Source: an uncultured Saprospiraceae bacterium
GTDB lineage: Bacteria; Bacteroidota; Bacteroidia; Chitinophagales; Saprospiraceae
Length of the DNA: 64,000 nt
Assembly (NCBI GenBank): GCA_937928045.1
Contig: CALFWO010000062.1
Location: 62,001 to 126,000, forward strand
Direction: 5' to 3'
The notes beneath the pieces were generated by a model. It was given only the letters and a program-made list of their open reading frames with translations. It did no database searches and was not told the DNA's origin. The position numbers were made by a program, and so were the translations under genes. This document shows, piece by piece, positions 50,647 through 59,858 of the stretch; within the stretch, counting starts at the first letter, position 1, and the number at the start of each line of letters is the position of its first letter.

Positions 50647-53600
50647 CTATTTCAGAAGTGTAACATCTCCAGCATACTCCAATACTTCATCATCCAAGAA
50701 CCTGACTTTTGCATAATAAACATATACGCCAGGATTCATGTCCTTTCCGTTTAAGTCACCTTTCCATCCCCATTCATTTACACCAACATTAGGATCAAAT
50801 GCTTCAGGAATTCGGAAAACTATTTCACCCCATCTATCAACAACCATGAAATCTTCAATCATAGTTACTCCTGGACCAGTGAATATTTGGAAAGTACTGT
50901 TATCAAAATCTGCACTATTTGGATTAAATGCATTTGGTATATAAACATTTCTATCTTTTCGAACTCGAACTTGAATCATGTCTTCATGTTCACATCCATT
51001 TTCATCAACAACAATGACTCTATAATTCGTCGTAACTTCTGGTTGGACATTCAAGTTTATACAATTGCCATCTGGACATAGTATCGATTCATTTCCCCAA
51101 GTCAAAGAAGCTAGAACAGCACCACCTAAATCCACACTTGGTGTAAGCGTAACTGAATCTCCGTAAGGTATTTCGATATCGTCTCCCAAACTGACAGTCA
51201 ATGAATCTGGTTCTTCAATATCAAATATTTCTTCTTTCTGACATCCATTGACATCTTCTGCCATTAAGCTGTAAGAACCTGGTGCTAAATTGTTGAATAC
51301 TCCTCCACTTGACAATGGTCCGTTGTCAATACCATACATAAATGGTGAAGCGCCACCTTGAGTTTCAGTGACCACAAGAACTCCATTGGCATCACCATTA
51401 CATCTAACGTCAACAGCCTCGAGGTCAACCTGAATTTCTTCCGGAGCATTAAGGGTCTCAAAAAATTCTGTTGTACAGCCATTGGCATCAGTCACAGTGA
51501 CATTAAATGTTCCTTGACCAATTTCAGAAACTGTTGATGAGGTCGTTCCTGCCGGATCATCCCATAAATACGTTATATTTCCTGTTCCTCCAGTCGTATT
51601 TAGAGAAATGTATCCATCTTCAGAATTGTAGCAAGTAACGTTGAATCCATCAAAATTAGAAACATCTGCCGTTGTAACTTCCATGCCGACTGGATCATCA
51701 ATAACTACGGTTATTTCATCTGTACAATTTTCAATGTCTGAAGCAGTTACAGAATAGGTTCCCGCTGATAAACCCGAAGCCATATCCAAACCATCGAATT
51801 GATTGTCACTCCAATCATAATTTATGGCTGAACCAACATTACCACCAGTTATACTCAGTTGGATAGCAGCATCAGATCCACCATTACAAAGAAGCTCAGA
51901 CGGATCACCATCCAGAATCAACTCATCAGGTTGTCCAAGTACCAAAGCCGGAGATTCATAAGTACATCCATTGTCATCGGTAATCGTGGCAACATATTCT
52001 ATATCTGCACTTAGGTTGAATATTTCTTGTTGATTTCCTGCATTGTTGTTCCAGTTATAAGTATATGGCGCTGTACCTCCAACCGGTTGTGCTACTGCCG
52101 CACCATCGCTAAAGCCAAAGCAACTAATGTTCAGAGATGATTGAGACAATGAAGTAAGAACAGCCGGCTCATCAATATTGAAATTTAAAGTTGTTGTACA
52201 TCCATTTCCATCAGTTACAACAGCGGCATAAGCACCGGCCACTAAATTTTCTGCAATCGTTCCATCAGGAATATTTGGCATGACTGGACTTGACCAGCTA
52301 ACTGTAATCGGCGCAATTCCAGATTGAATATCAACTATCGCTGAACCATTGTTTCCTCCATTACAAAGAATATCAACTTGACTTGGTTGCAATTGAACAC
52401 CAGAAGGATCAATTACAGAATACGTATCTGTAAATGTACATCCCACATTATCTGTAATTGTTACAATATAAGTTCCATTAGAAAGCTGATCTGGATCAGG
52501 TGTATCTCCAATATTTGGATCTCCCCAATCATAAGAGTAAGGCATACTTCCACCATTAACTGTTAAGGAAATCGAACCATCATCCGCTCCACAAAGAGCC
52601 GGTGTGATATCTGAAGTCGATGTTATTTCTGTACCTTCTACGATTTCTATTCCTGCAATTGGTGTATCACAACCATCCAAATCCGAGACGACAACGGAGT
52701 AAGTTCCCGCCGGTAAATTTGTTGGATCTTCAACATTCTGATTGGTTCCTGTCCAAGTAAATTGATATGGTCCGTTTGTTCCAACTACCGTCAAATCAAT
52801 ACTACCCGTAGTTCCATTGTAACAAGGAACATTGGTTGTAGCAAAAGTGACATCTGCCGCTTGAGGAACATCTACGGGCACCGTAACAATTGCAGGACAA
52901 TCATTTCCATCATAAACAGTAACGGTATATAAACCTGCTCCTACTGCCAATTGATCTTGTGTATCTGGAAGGTCTTCCCAATCAAAAGTATAATTTCCTA
53001 CTCCTCCTGTTGGCAATAAATCAATGGTACCATTGTCAACATCACAGTCCGAATCGGTTGTTACAAATTGAACATCGACAGGTGTGGGTTGGTCAATATT
53101 TATGTTTAATACTTCTGCAGTACAATCCAGCGGATCAGTCACAGTTACATTATAAATACCCATTGGAAGGTTTTCGGCCAAATTGGTATTTCCAATATTC
53201 GGATCTGACCAAGTGTAACTTAGCATCCCATTTGGTGAAGATCCAGTTGCAGTAATAATTCCACTAGCATCATTAAAACACAATGCATCTGTCGGTGTCG
53301 CATTTAAAGTTGGATCAGCTGGCATATTAATATTGAATGTCTCTGATTGTGGACATCCATTACCATCAGTAACATTTAATATATACTGACCTTCTTCAAG
53401 GTTTGTTAAATCCTCAGTGATCTCACTTGTATTGGGTCCAGTCCAAGTATAATTTATATTTCCTGTCCCACCCAAAACTGTTGCGTTGATGGCACCATTA
53501 TTATTCAAACAAGTAGGATCAGTAGGGACACCAGTAATTGCAATTGCATCTGGCTCTTCTACTTCGACTGAGAAAATAGTATTCTCGCATCCTGTTTGAT

Positions 53601-56600
53601 TATCTACAATTGTTACCTCATAAAACCCTGGAGTCAAATTATTTGCTATTGGTGTGTCACCAATAGTTGGATCAGACCAATTAAAAGTAAAGTCGCCACT
53701 TCCAGCTGTTGTTGAAACATCAATTGAACCATTTGCTAAACTATTACAAGTAATATCAGTCGTGGTTTGCGCTGCCGTGAAAGATCCCGGAGCTTGAATT
53801 GAAAATGAAGCTTCGGCTGGACAATTATTATCATCCATTACTGTCACTGCATAAGTACCAGATCCAAGATTAGAAATATCTTGAGTAAAATAAGTACCGA
53901 GATTCCAGTCGTAGGTGTAATCTCCAGATGCAGATGTACCTCCAGAAACAGAAATATCAATTGTTCCATCAGGAACTGCACAAGATGGATCAGTTGATCC
54001 AGATAGAGTTATTACCACTGGTGAAGGTTGATCTACAACAGCAACGGCATTAATGATACATCCATCTTCATCTGTTACCTCAACTGGGTAGGTTCCAATT
54101 GGTAAACCATCAATCATTGGCAAATCTGGATATCCGCTTCCCCAATTATAGGTGTAAGTACCAACTCCAGTTCCTCCCATAATTTGAACAGAGGCTGTTC
54201 CATTGTTATCGCCATTACAACTAAGCATTGATCCAGTTTCAGCAACAACTTCTAAAGGGTTGGGTTCATATACTTCAATCGTTTGAGTTGATTCACATCC
54301 ATTCTCATCAATAATTTCTAGTTCATAAGTACCTGAATTCAATGCTTGAATATGATCAGGTTGGTTTGGTAACGACGGCGTCCAGTTATAGTCAATATTC
54401 CCAGTGCCTCCAGTCACTTCGACATCGATTGTTCCATTTGGTAAATTACAAGAAGCGTCATCGGTGGTGAATGTAAATGCCAGCAGATCAGGTTGAGTAA
54501 TTTCAATATTTGTTACTGCAGTAGTACAACCATCATCATCTGATACAATTACTGAATATATTCCGGCACCTAGGCCTACAGGGTCTTCAACTATTTGAGG
54601 AGTTCCAGTCCAATTAAAATAATATGGAGCATTTGTTCCAACGACATCTAAATCAATACTTCCATTTAAATCATTAAAACAATTAGCCGGAACTGTCGCA
54701 GATGTTACAACTGCCGGCAATGGTTGATCTATAACTACAGAAGTTTCTGCAGGGCAATCGTTATCATCGAATACGGTCACGTAGTAGGTACCTTGCCCTA
54801 AACCTGATGGATCTTCTACATCGGCAATATCTAACCAATCGTAGGTATAATTTCCTACTCCCCCTGTTACTGTCAAATCAATTGAGCCATTGTCAACATC
54901 ACAATCAGTTTCAAGACCAATGCTTTGAACATCAATCGCTGTTGGTTCATCGATTACAATGTTTACTAATTCTGCGGTACAATTCAAAGCATCAGTTACT
55001 GTAGCAGTATAAACACCTGGTGCTAAACCAGTAGCAAGATCAGTATCACCTTGAAGTGGATCTGACCACGCATAACTTACTGCTCCGTTTGGATTATCTG
55101 TAGTCGCTTGAATAGTTCCATCTGTTCCTCCATTACAAAGCACTGCTGTAGGTACTCCAGAAATGGTTGGTGGAGTCGGAATCCCAATAGTTACCATTAA
55201 TGTTGAAGGGCAATTATTTTGATCTAAAATATCCAGAACATAATCTCCACTTTCAAGATTTGATAAGTCTTGTGAAGGATCATTTATAACTCCCGGTCCA
55301 TTCCAGCTATATTGAAATCCTCCAAATCCACCTGTTACAGTGGCATCAATTGATCCATCATTATTCAAACAGGTAGCATCAACAGTGGCATCAACAGTGG
55401 CATTAATTGCCGCTGGCTGGGTAATTTCAATTAGCTGTATTTCTTCAATACAACCACTTACATTGTCAGTTATCGTTACATCATAAAATCCAGGAGCTAA
55501 TCCGGAAGCGTTTGGTGTATCTCCAATAACGGGATCAGACCAAGCGTAACTAAAATCTCCACTTCCATTTGTGTTGGTAACGTCAATAATACCATCGTCA
55601 AATGTATTACAAGTAACATCAACATTCGTTTCTGCTGGTTCAAATGTTTCAGGTGCAGCTAAAGTATAACTAGCTTCTGTCGAACAGTTATTTTCATCAG
55701 TAACAACAAGGTCATAAACTCCTTCCGGTAGTGGGGAAATATTCTGAGTACTATATGCTCCAGTATTCCAATCAAAGTTATAATCACTTGAAATTGTTCC
55801 TCCCGAAACATTTATTTCAATAGAACCGTCAGGATTTTCACAAGAAGGATTATTAGCCACTACTAAATCTATATTTAATATTTGTGGTTGTGTTACTTCA
55901 GCTGTGGCGTCGATTGTACATCCATCATCATCCGTGACAACGACATCATAAGTTCCGGCCACAAGATTGTCCAGATTGTCTACATCGGGATAAGTACCAC
56001 CCCAATCAAATTCATAAGTTCCTATTCCAGAACCTCCATTGATTTCAACAGAGACCGTTCCATTATTATCTCCAAAACATAAAAGCGCTGAACCTTCAGA
56101 ATCAACTACCTCCAACGCTGGTGGAGTATCTACAAAATAACTTGCAGTTTCTTGACACCCGTTTTCATCAGTAATTACTAAATCGTATGAACCTGTAGCA
56201 AGTGTCTGATTATGATCTGGTGCATTTGGTAAAGTTGGCGTCCACACATAATCAATATTTCCAGTTCCACCAGTCAATTCAGTATCAATTGAACCGTTAG
56301 AAAAACCACAAGTGGCATCATCAGTTGTACCTGATATTAATAACGGTGCTGCTTGATCTACAACGATGTTTAAAATTTCAGTTGAACAATTATTTTGATC
56401 GGTTACTACTACCTCGTAAATACCAGCATCGAGTCCACTAGGATCTTCGGTCGTGTTTGGAATTGTAGCTCCAGTCCAATCGAATTCCAAAGTTCCAGTA
56501 CCACCATTTATTTGAATATCTATTGCTCCCTGTCCATTTTCAAAGCATGGCAAATCTGTTACACTAATGAGCGTTGATTCAAAAAGTGGTGCCTCGGGAA

Positions 56601-59598
56601 TATTGGTATCAAAAGACTCCGAACATCCAGTCTCATCAGTAACAACAACGGTACATGGTCCGGAAGACAATGCAATGGCTTGAGCAGTACTTTCACTATT
56701 ACACCAATTGTAGTCATAATCAGTTCCAACTCCACCACTTGGAGTTACCAAGGCTGAACCTGTTGGATCACCGTAGCATAGCGTTGAAGATGGATCAATA
56801 GTAGCCGTTATTTCAGTAGGTTGAACTACTTCTTCAGTAAAGCTAACTGAACAGTTGGCAGCATCAGTAACCACTACGTTATATGTTCCCGGAGCAAGGT
56901 TTCCGTTACTAGCATTATCATTCAAAAGCGGATCACCCCAATCATATTGATATCCTCCACTTCCAGATGTAATATTGATACTTACTGATCCATTATCATC
57001 TCCAAAGCAACTGACATCGGCATGTGTGGATGTTCCCAAGGGTGCATCGGGTTCAGTAATCGTTCCCATTGCAGATACTTGGCATCCATTTACATCAGTT
57101 ACAAGAACTGTATAGGTGTTAGCTTCCAGTCCAGTAGGATCTTCAACATCTGGCGCCAAATCCCAATCGTAAGTACTAATTGCAACTCCTCCTGTAACAG
57201 TTAATTGTAATGAACCTGTTGCTTGATCACAATTCGATTGAGTTGCATTCACAGTTGCTGCTAAAACATCGGGTTGATTAATCGTTGCTGTTCCAGTAAC
57301 ATTACAGTTATTTTGATCTGTAACCAAGACGTTGTAAACACCGGCCGCAAGACTTCCGGGATTTTCTACATCATCTGCAGCGTCCCAATCAATAATGTAT
57401 GGCATTGCACCTCCACTGATTACTAGCTCTAGTTCACCAGTTGAATTTCCGAAACAATCAACATCCGTAACATTGATAGAGTCTATAGATGGTCCATCCG
57501 CATTCGGAATGCTTGAATTCAGTACTATCGAACAACCAAGGTCATCTGTCACGGTTACTTCATATGCTGCAGCAGCCGCATTTGTTAAATCTTGATCAAT
57601 AGAAGTATCACTCCATAAATAATTATAGGGAGCAGTTCCACCTGAAGGCGTAATGTCAATACTACCTGTAGCTTGACCACAAGCCGAAGCTGATACCGCA
57701 TCTACTACTCCAGCAATAGCTGTAGCAGGTTGCGTAATTGTTACAGTCAGCACGTCTTGACAGCCGAGTGGATCACTAGCCGTAACTGAATAAGTACCAG
57801 CCGCCAATCCTGTGGCTACAGGTCCTGACTGAGCACCTGCATTGATATCCCATGTATAATCTATGGTACCTGTTCCTCCGGAAGCAACTACAGTTGCTGA
57901 TCCAGTTAATTCATTAATACAATTAACATTTACAATAGTTGGATTTTGATCCAGTGATACAACAGGAGTTGCAAAAACTTCTACCGTGGTAATATTATCA
58001 CAAAGATTTGCATCCGTTACAGTTACAGAATATACCCCTGGAGCCAATCCAGTGGCAGTATTTGTAGCTTGATTATTGGCTGCGGCATCCCACAATATTG
58101 TATATGGACTTGCTCCACCAACCGGATTTACTGTTGCTGTTCCATTATTACCTGTACCACATGAGGCCGGTGTTTGATCGGTATCGGAGACATCAGGTCC
58201 ACTTGTATTGGCTGTAATTTCGATAAATGATTGAGTGGCTTCACAGACAACTAGCCCTCGATCATCAAAAGCTTCCATTGTTATGTCTACCGTATATATT
58301 CCGGGCTGATTAACAACAGCAATTTCATTTGATGTACTTACAAAAAATCCATCGTCGGTATTCCATTCATAATAATAAGTTACCTCAGGATTAAAGTTAT
58401 TAATCACTGCAGTCAACAAAATGTTAGGATTATCACAATCAAGTACAGTACCTGGACTAGCAACGATTGTATTAACCGTATCTATAACTGAAAGGGTTAA
58501 ATTAAGTGTTCTTTGACAGAAATTATCATCAACTCCGAAAGGCACTGCTAAACCAGCAATTGGAGGAAAATATGGTGTTCCATTTACAACATAAGCTTCA
58601 CCTGGGCAAAGAAATAATGAAGAATCTAGGTCTACAGGAATAAATTCATTCACAGTAAGCTCGTATATTATATCACAACCTAAGCCAGCTGCAGGATCCG
58701 GAACTGTTACTGGCCAGACACCAGCTGAGTAACTTTGGCCATTTGGAGGGAAAATATAACCTCCTTCTTCTTGGCAATAGTCACCGTTGGCCAATTGCAT
58801 TTGATCAGGATTAACTTGGACAGTAATACAGGTAGGGTTTATTCCTGTTGGATTAAGATAACAGTCGTTTAGACCTTGCACACAAATAGTTGCCGATCCA
58901 CCAACTGCAGAACCCCAATCTGTAACAGTAATAGAACCTCCATTGTCATTGAAAGTCACATCTCCTGGAGTAATTTCCCAGTAGTTTAAACTTGAATTAG
59001 CACCTAAAGGAGCTGAATAAGTTTGAGGCGGAGCCCCTTCACAAACTGAAAGCGCACCTCCTGTTATTGAGACAGGATTTGAAGGCTCAGGAGCAAAAGT
59101 ACTTCCCGAAGTTACGGTAAAGGCATAATCACAAACAGATCCAGAAAAACCATCAATAAACATGTGATACACTTCACCAATTACCAAATTATTTAAATTA
59201 ACTGGAGTTACACCTATATTTTGTCCCCCATTACAAAAGATACTATTCGCAAAGTCGCAATCTGAGTAAATACCTACTTGTACTCCATTACCACCGGAAC
59301 CAGCAACACAGTTGTCAATTAATAATTCTAGGGTAACTGAAGTTGATCCTGCAGCAAATGAAACCCATTCAATATTATTAGCAACGGTACTTGTCCCTGG
59401 ACATAATGGAGTGGGACCATTTACATTTGGACCTACTGGTAAAGTTCCTGAAAGTCCATCCACTTCACCACAGCATAAAAAGGGAGCATCTTGGCAACTT
59501 GGTCCTGGTTGAGGGTTAGGGTCTGGAACACAACCTTGTGAATAGGCCGTTTGGAATAGGGCTATTTGTAATAGCAAGAGGGTAACGATCTTGTACAT
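50647..59598 (-). CDS. Giant SprB-repeat surface protein with gliding-motility-type (T9SS type B) C-terminal domain
   Basis: The 2983-residue protein has a signal peptide (MYKIVTLLLLQIALFQTAYSQ), a Cys-rich N-terminal region of about 450 residues (PGPSCQDAPFLCCGEVDGLSG-like start), and about thirty SprB-like repeats of roughly 75-80 residues, each with a Cys near the start, NGSI/DGSI, GG.G.Y.Y.W, L..GTY.VTVTD and a second Cys. Two tandem eight-repeat blocks of about 620 residues are present. The last 90 residues match the gliding-motility-associated C-terminal domain (VYIPNAFNPNS, VVDRWGEIVFRIPEAF, NPGVYVYYAKVRF, ending GDVTLLK), a T9SS type B sorting signal. The protein should be a long cell-surface adhesin; binding target unknown. 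A paralog lies just upstream. Confidence 0.93.
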   Translation of the reverse strand: MYKIVTLLLLQIALFQTAYSQGCVPDPNPQPGPSCQDAPFLCCGEVDGLSGTLPVGPNVNGPTPLCPGTSTVANNIEWVSFAAGSTSVTLELLIDNCVAGSGGNGVQVGIYSDCDFANSIFCNGGQNIGVTPVNLNNLVIGEVYHMFIDGFSGSVCDYAFTVTSGSTFAPEPSNPVSITGGALSVCEGAPPQTYSAPLGANSSLNYWEITPGDVTFNDNGGSITVTDWGSAVGGSATICVQGLNDCYLNPTGINPTCITVQVNPDQMQLANGDYCQEEGGYIFPPNGQSYSAGVWPVTVPDPAAGLGCDIIYELTVNEFIPVDLDSSLFLCPGEAYVVNGTPYFPPIAGLAVPFGVDDNFCQRTLNLTLSVIDTVNTIVASPGTVLDCDNPNILLTAVINNFNPEVTYYYEWNTDDGFFVSTSNEIAVVNQPGIYTVDITMEAFDDRGLVVCEATQSFIEITANTSGPDVSDTDQTPASCGTGNNGTATVNPVGGASPYTILWDAAANNQATNTATGLAPGVYSVTVTDANLCDNITTVEVFATPVVSLDQNPTIVNVNCINELTGSATVVASGGTGTIDYTWDINAGAQSGPVATGLAAGTYSVTASDPLGCQDVLTVTITQPATAIAGVVDAVSASACGQATGSIDITPSGGTAPYNYLWSDTSIDQDLTNAAAAAYEVTVTDDLGCSIVLNSSIPNADGPSIDSINVTDVDCFGNSTGELELVISGGAMPYIIDWDAADDVENPGSLAAGVYNVLVTDQNNCNVTGTATINQPDVLAATVNATQSNCDQATGSLQLTVTGGVAISTYDWDLAPDVEDPTGLEANTYTVLVTDVNGCQVSAMGTITEPDAPLGTSTHADVSCFGDDNGSVSINITSGSGGYQYDWGDPLLNDNASNGNLAPGTYNVVVTDAANCSVSFTEEVVQPTEITATIDPSSTLCYGDPTGSALVTPSGGVGTDYDYNWCNSESTAQAIALSSGPCTVVVTDETGCSESFDTNIPEAPLFESTLISVTDLPCFENGQGAIDIQINGGTGTLEFDWTGATIPNTTEDPSGLDAGIYEVVVTDQNNCSTEILNIVVDQAAPLLISGTTDDATCGFSNGSIDTELTGGTGNIDYVWTPTLPNAPDHNQTLATGSYDLVITDENGCQETASYFVDTPPALEVVDSEGSALLCFGDNNGTVSVEINGGSGIGTYEFDWGGTYPDVDNLDNLVAGTYDVVVTDDDGCTIDATAEVTQPQILNIDLVVANNPSCENPDGSIEINVSGGTISSDYNFDWNTGAYSTQNISPLPEGVYDLVVTDENNCSTEASYTLAAPETFEPAETNVDVTCNTFDDGIIDVTNTNGSGDFSYAWSDPVIGDTPNASGLAPGFYDVTITDNVSGCIEEIQLIEITQPAAINATVDATVDATCLNNDGSIDATVTGGFGGFQYSWNGPGVINDPSQDLSNLESGDYVLDILDQNNCPSTLMVTIGIPTPPTISGVPTAVLCNGGTDGTIQATTDNPNGAVSYAWSDPLQGDTDLATGLAPGVYTATVTDALNCTAELVNIVIDEPTAIDVQSIGLETDCDVDNGSIDLTVTGGVGNYTYDWLDIADVEDPSGLGQGTYYVTVFDDNDCPAETSVVIDQPLPAVVTSATVPANCFNDLNGSIDLDVVGTNAPYYFNWTGTPQIVEDPVGLGAGIYSVIVSDDDGCTTAVTNIEITQPDLLAFTFTTDDASCNLPNGTIDVEVTGGTGNIDYNWTPSLPNQPDHIQALNSGTYELEIIDENGCESTQTIEVYEPNPLEVVAETGSMLSCNGDNNGTASVQIMGGTGVGTYTYNWGSGYPDLPMIDGLPIGTYPVEVTDEDGCIINAVAVVDQPSPVVITLSGSTDPSCAVPDGTIDISVSGGTSASGDYTYDWNLGTYFTQDISNLGSGTYAVTVMDDNNCPAEASFSIQAPGSFTAAQTTTDITCNSLANGSIDVSTTAGSGDFTFNWSDPTIGDTPIANNLTPGFYEVTIVDNQTGCENTIFSVEVEEPDAIAITGVPTDPTCLNNNGAINATVLGGTGNINYTWTGPNTSEITEDLTNLEEGQYILNVTDGNGCPQSETFNINMPADPTLNATPTDALCFNDASGIITATGSSPNGMLSYTWSDPNIGNTNLAENLPMGIYNVTVTDPLDCTAEVLNINIDQPTPVDVQFVTTDSDCDVDNGTIDLLPTGGVGNYTFDWEDLPDTQDQLAVGAGLYTVTVYDGNDCPAIVTVPVDVPQAADVTFATTNVPCYNGTTGSIDLTVVGTNGPYQFTWTGTNQNVEDPTNLPAGTYSVVVSDLDGCDTPIAGIEIVEGTEITSTSDITPALCGADDGSISLTVNGGSMPYSYDWGDPNIGDTPDPDQLSNGTYIVTITDNVGCTFTDTYSVIDPSGVQLQPSQVDILCNGGNNGSAIVDIQSGIAPITVSWSSPVMPNIPDGTIAENLVAGAYAAVVTDGNGCTTTLNFNIDEPAVLTSLSQSSLNISCFGFSDGAAVAQPVGGTAPYTYNWNNNAGNQQEIFNLSADIEYVATITDDNGCTYESPALVLGQPDELILDGDPSELLCNGGSDAAIQLSITGGNVGSAINYDWSDNQFDGLDMASGLSAGTYSVTASDIENCTDEITVVIDDPVGMEVTTADVSNFDGFNVTCYNSEDGYISLNTTGGTGNITYLWDDPAGTTSSTVSEIGQGTFNVTVTDANGCTTEFFETLNAPEEIQVDLEAVDVRCNGDANGVLVVTETQGGASPFMYGIDNGPLSSGGVFNNLAPGSYSLMAEDVNGCQKEEIFDIEEPDSLTVSLGDDIEIPYGDSVTLTPSVDLGGAVLASLTWGNESILCPDGNCINLNVQPEVTTNYRVIVVDENGCEHEDMIQVRVRKDRNVYIPNAFNPNSADFDNSTFQIFTGPGVTMIEDFMVVDRWGEIVFRIPEAFDPNVGVNEWGWKGDLNGKDMNPGVYVYYAKVRFLDDEVLEYAGDVTLLK
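52594..54450 (-). repeat. Eight-domain super-repeat, copy 2 (in the first giant gene)
   Basis: This 1857-base block codes for eight SprB-like domains in the same order as copy 1 (54451-56310) and copy 3 (61821-63677), from DDASC to the Cys of PALCGADDGS. Marker motifs recur at matching places, for example DCDVDNG and SCxLNNG/CLNNNG. Confidence 0.85.
54451..56310 (-). repeat. Eight-domain super-repeat, copy 1 (in the first giant gene)
   Basis: The 1860-base block runs from the Cys of DDATCGFSNGS to that of DDASCNLPNGT. The domain order is DDATC, LLCFGDNNG, PSCENPDGS, VTCNTFDDG, ATCLNNDGS, LCNGGTDG, DCDVDNGS, NCFNDLNGS. It is directly followed by copy 2, so the pair is a tandem duplication of a multi-domain unit. 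Confidence 0.85.
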
Positions 59599-59715
59599 TA
59601 TCTAAAACGGTTTATGGCATCATAACCCTTTAGTGAGAAGGCATATGACACTCAAAATTTAATTCGGGAAAATAACTTGCAGATGGTGATATAAAAGGCG
59701 CGTAATATTATATGC

Positions 59716-59747
59716 CAAATATAACGAAAGACTTTAGAAATTTACAA
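59716..59747 (-). promoter_or_regulatory. Promoter of the first giant SprB gene
   Basis: On the minus strand TTG (59745-59747) is separated by 21 bases from TATATTTG (59716-59723), an exact -33/-7 pair. The leader to the ATG at 59598 is about 110 bases. The rest of the gap 59599-59858 holds only this and the upstream gene's terminator. Confidence 0.55.
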
Positions 59748-59789
59748 TATGGTTTTGCAAATATTCTGAATTAGATGGTTTTACATATT

Positions 59790-59825
59790 AAAAAAGGGGT
59801 TCGTTTAATGAAAAACGAACCCCAT
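59790..59825 (-). terminator. Terminator of the second giant SprB gene
   Basis: GGGGTTCGTTT (59796-59806) pairs with AAACGAACCCC (59813-59823). The minus-strand T run (A at 59790-59795 in the plus strand) follows the stem. Confidence 0.9.
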
Positions 59826-59828
59826 ACC

Positions 59829-59848
59829 TATGGTTAACTAAAACTATT
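59829..59848 (-). repeat. 3' UTR element copy 2, shared by both giant genes
   Basis: This is identical over 20 bases to 50587-50606 and lies in the same place relative to stop codon and terminator. Confidence 0.8.
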
Positions 59849-59858
59849 TACCAAATTA

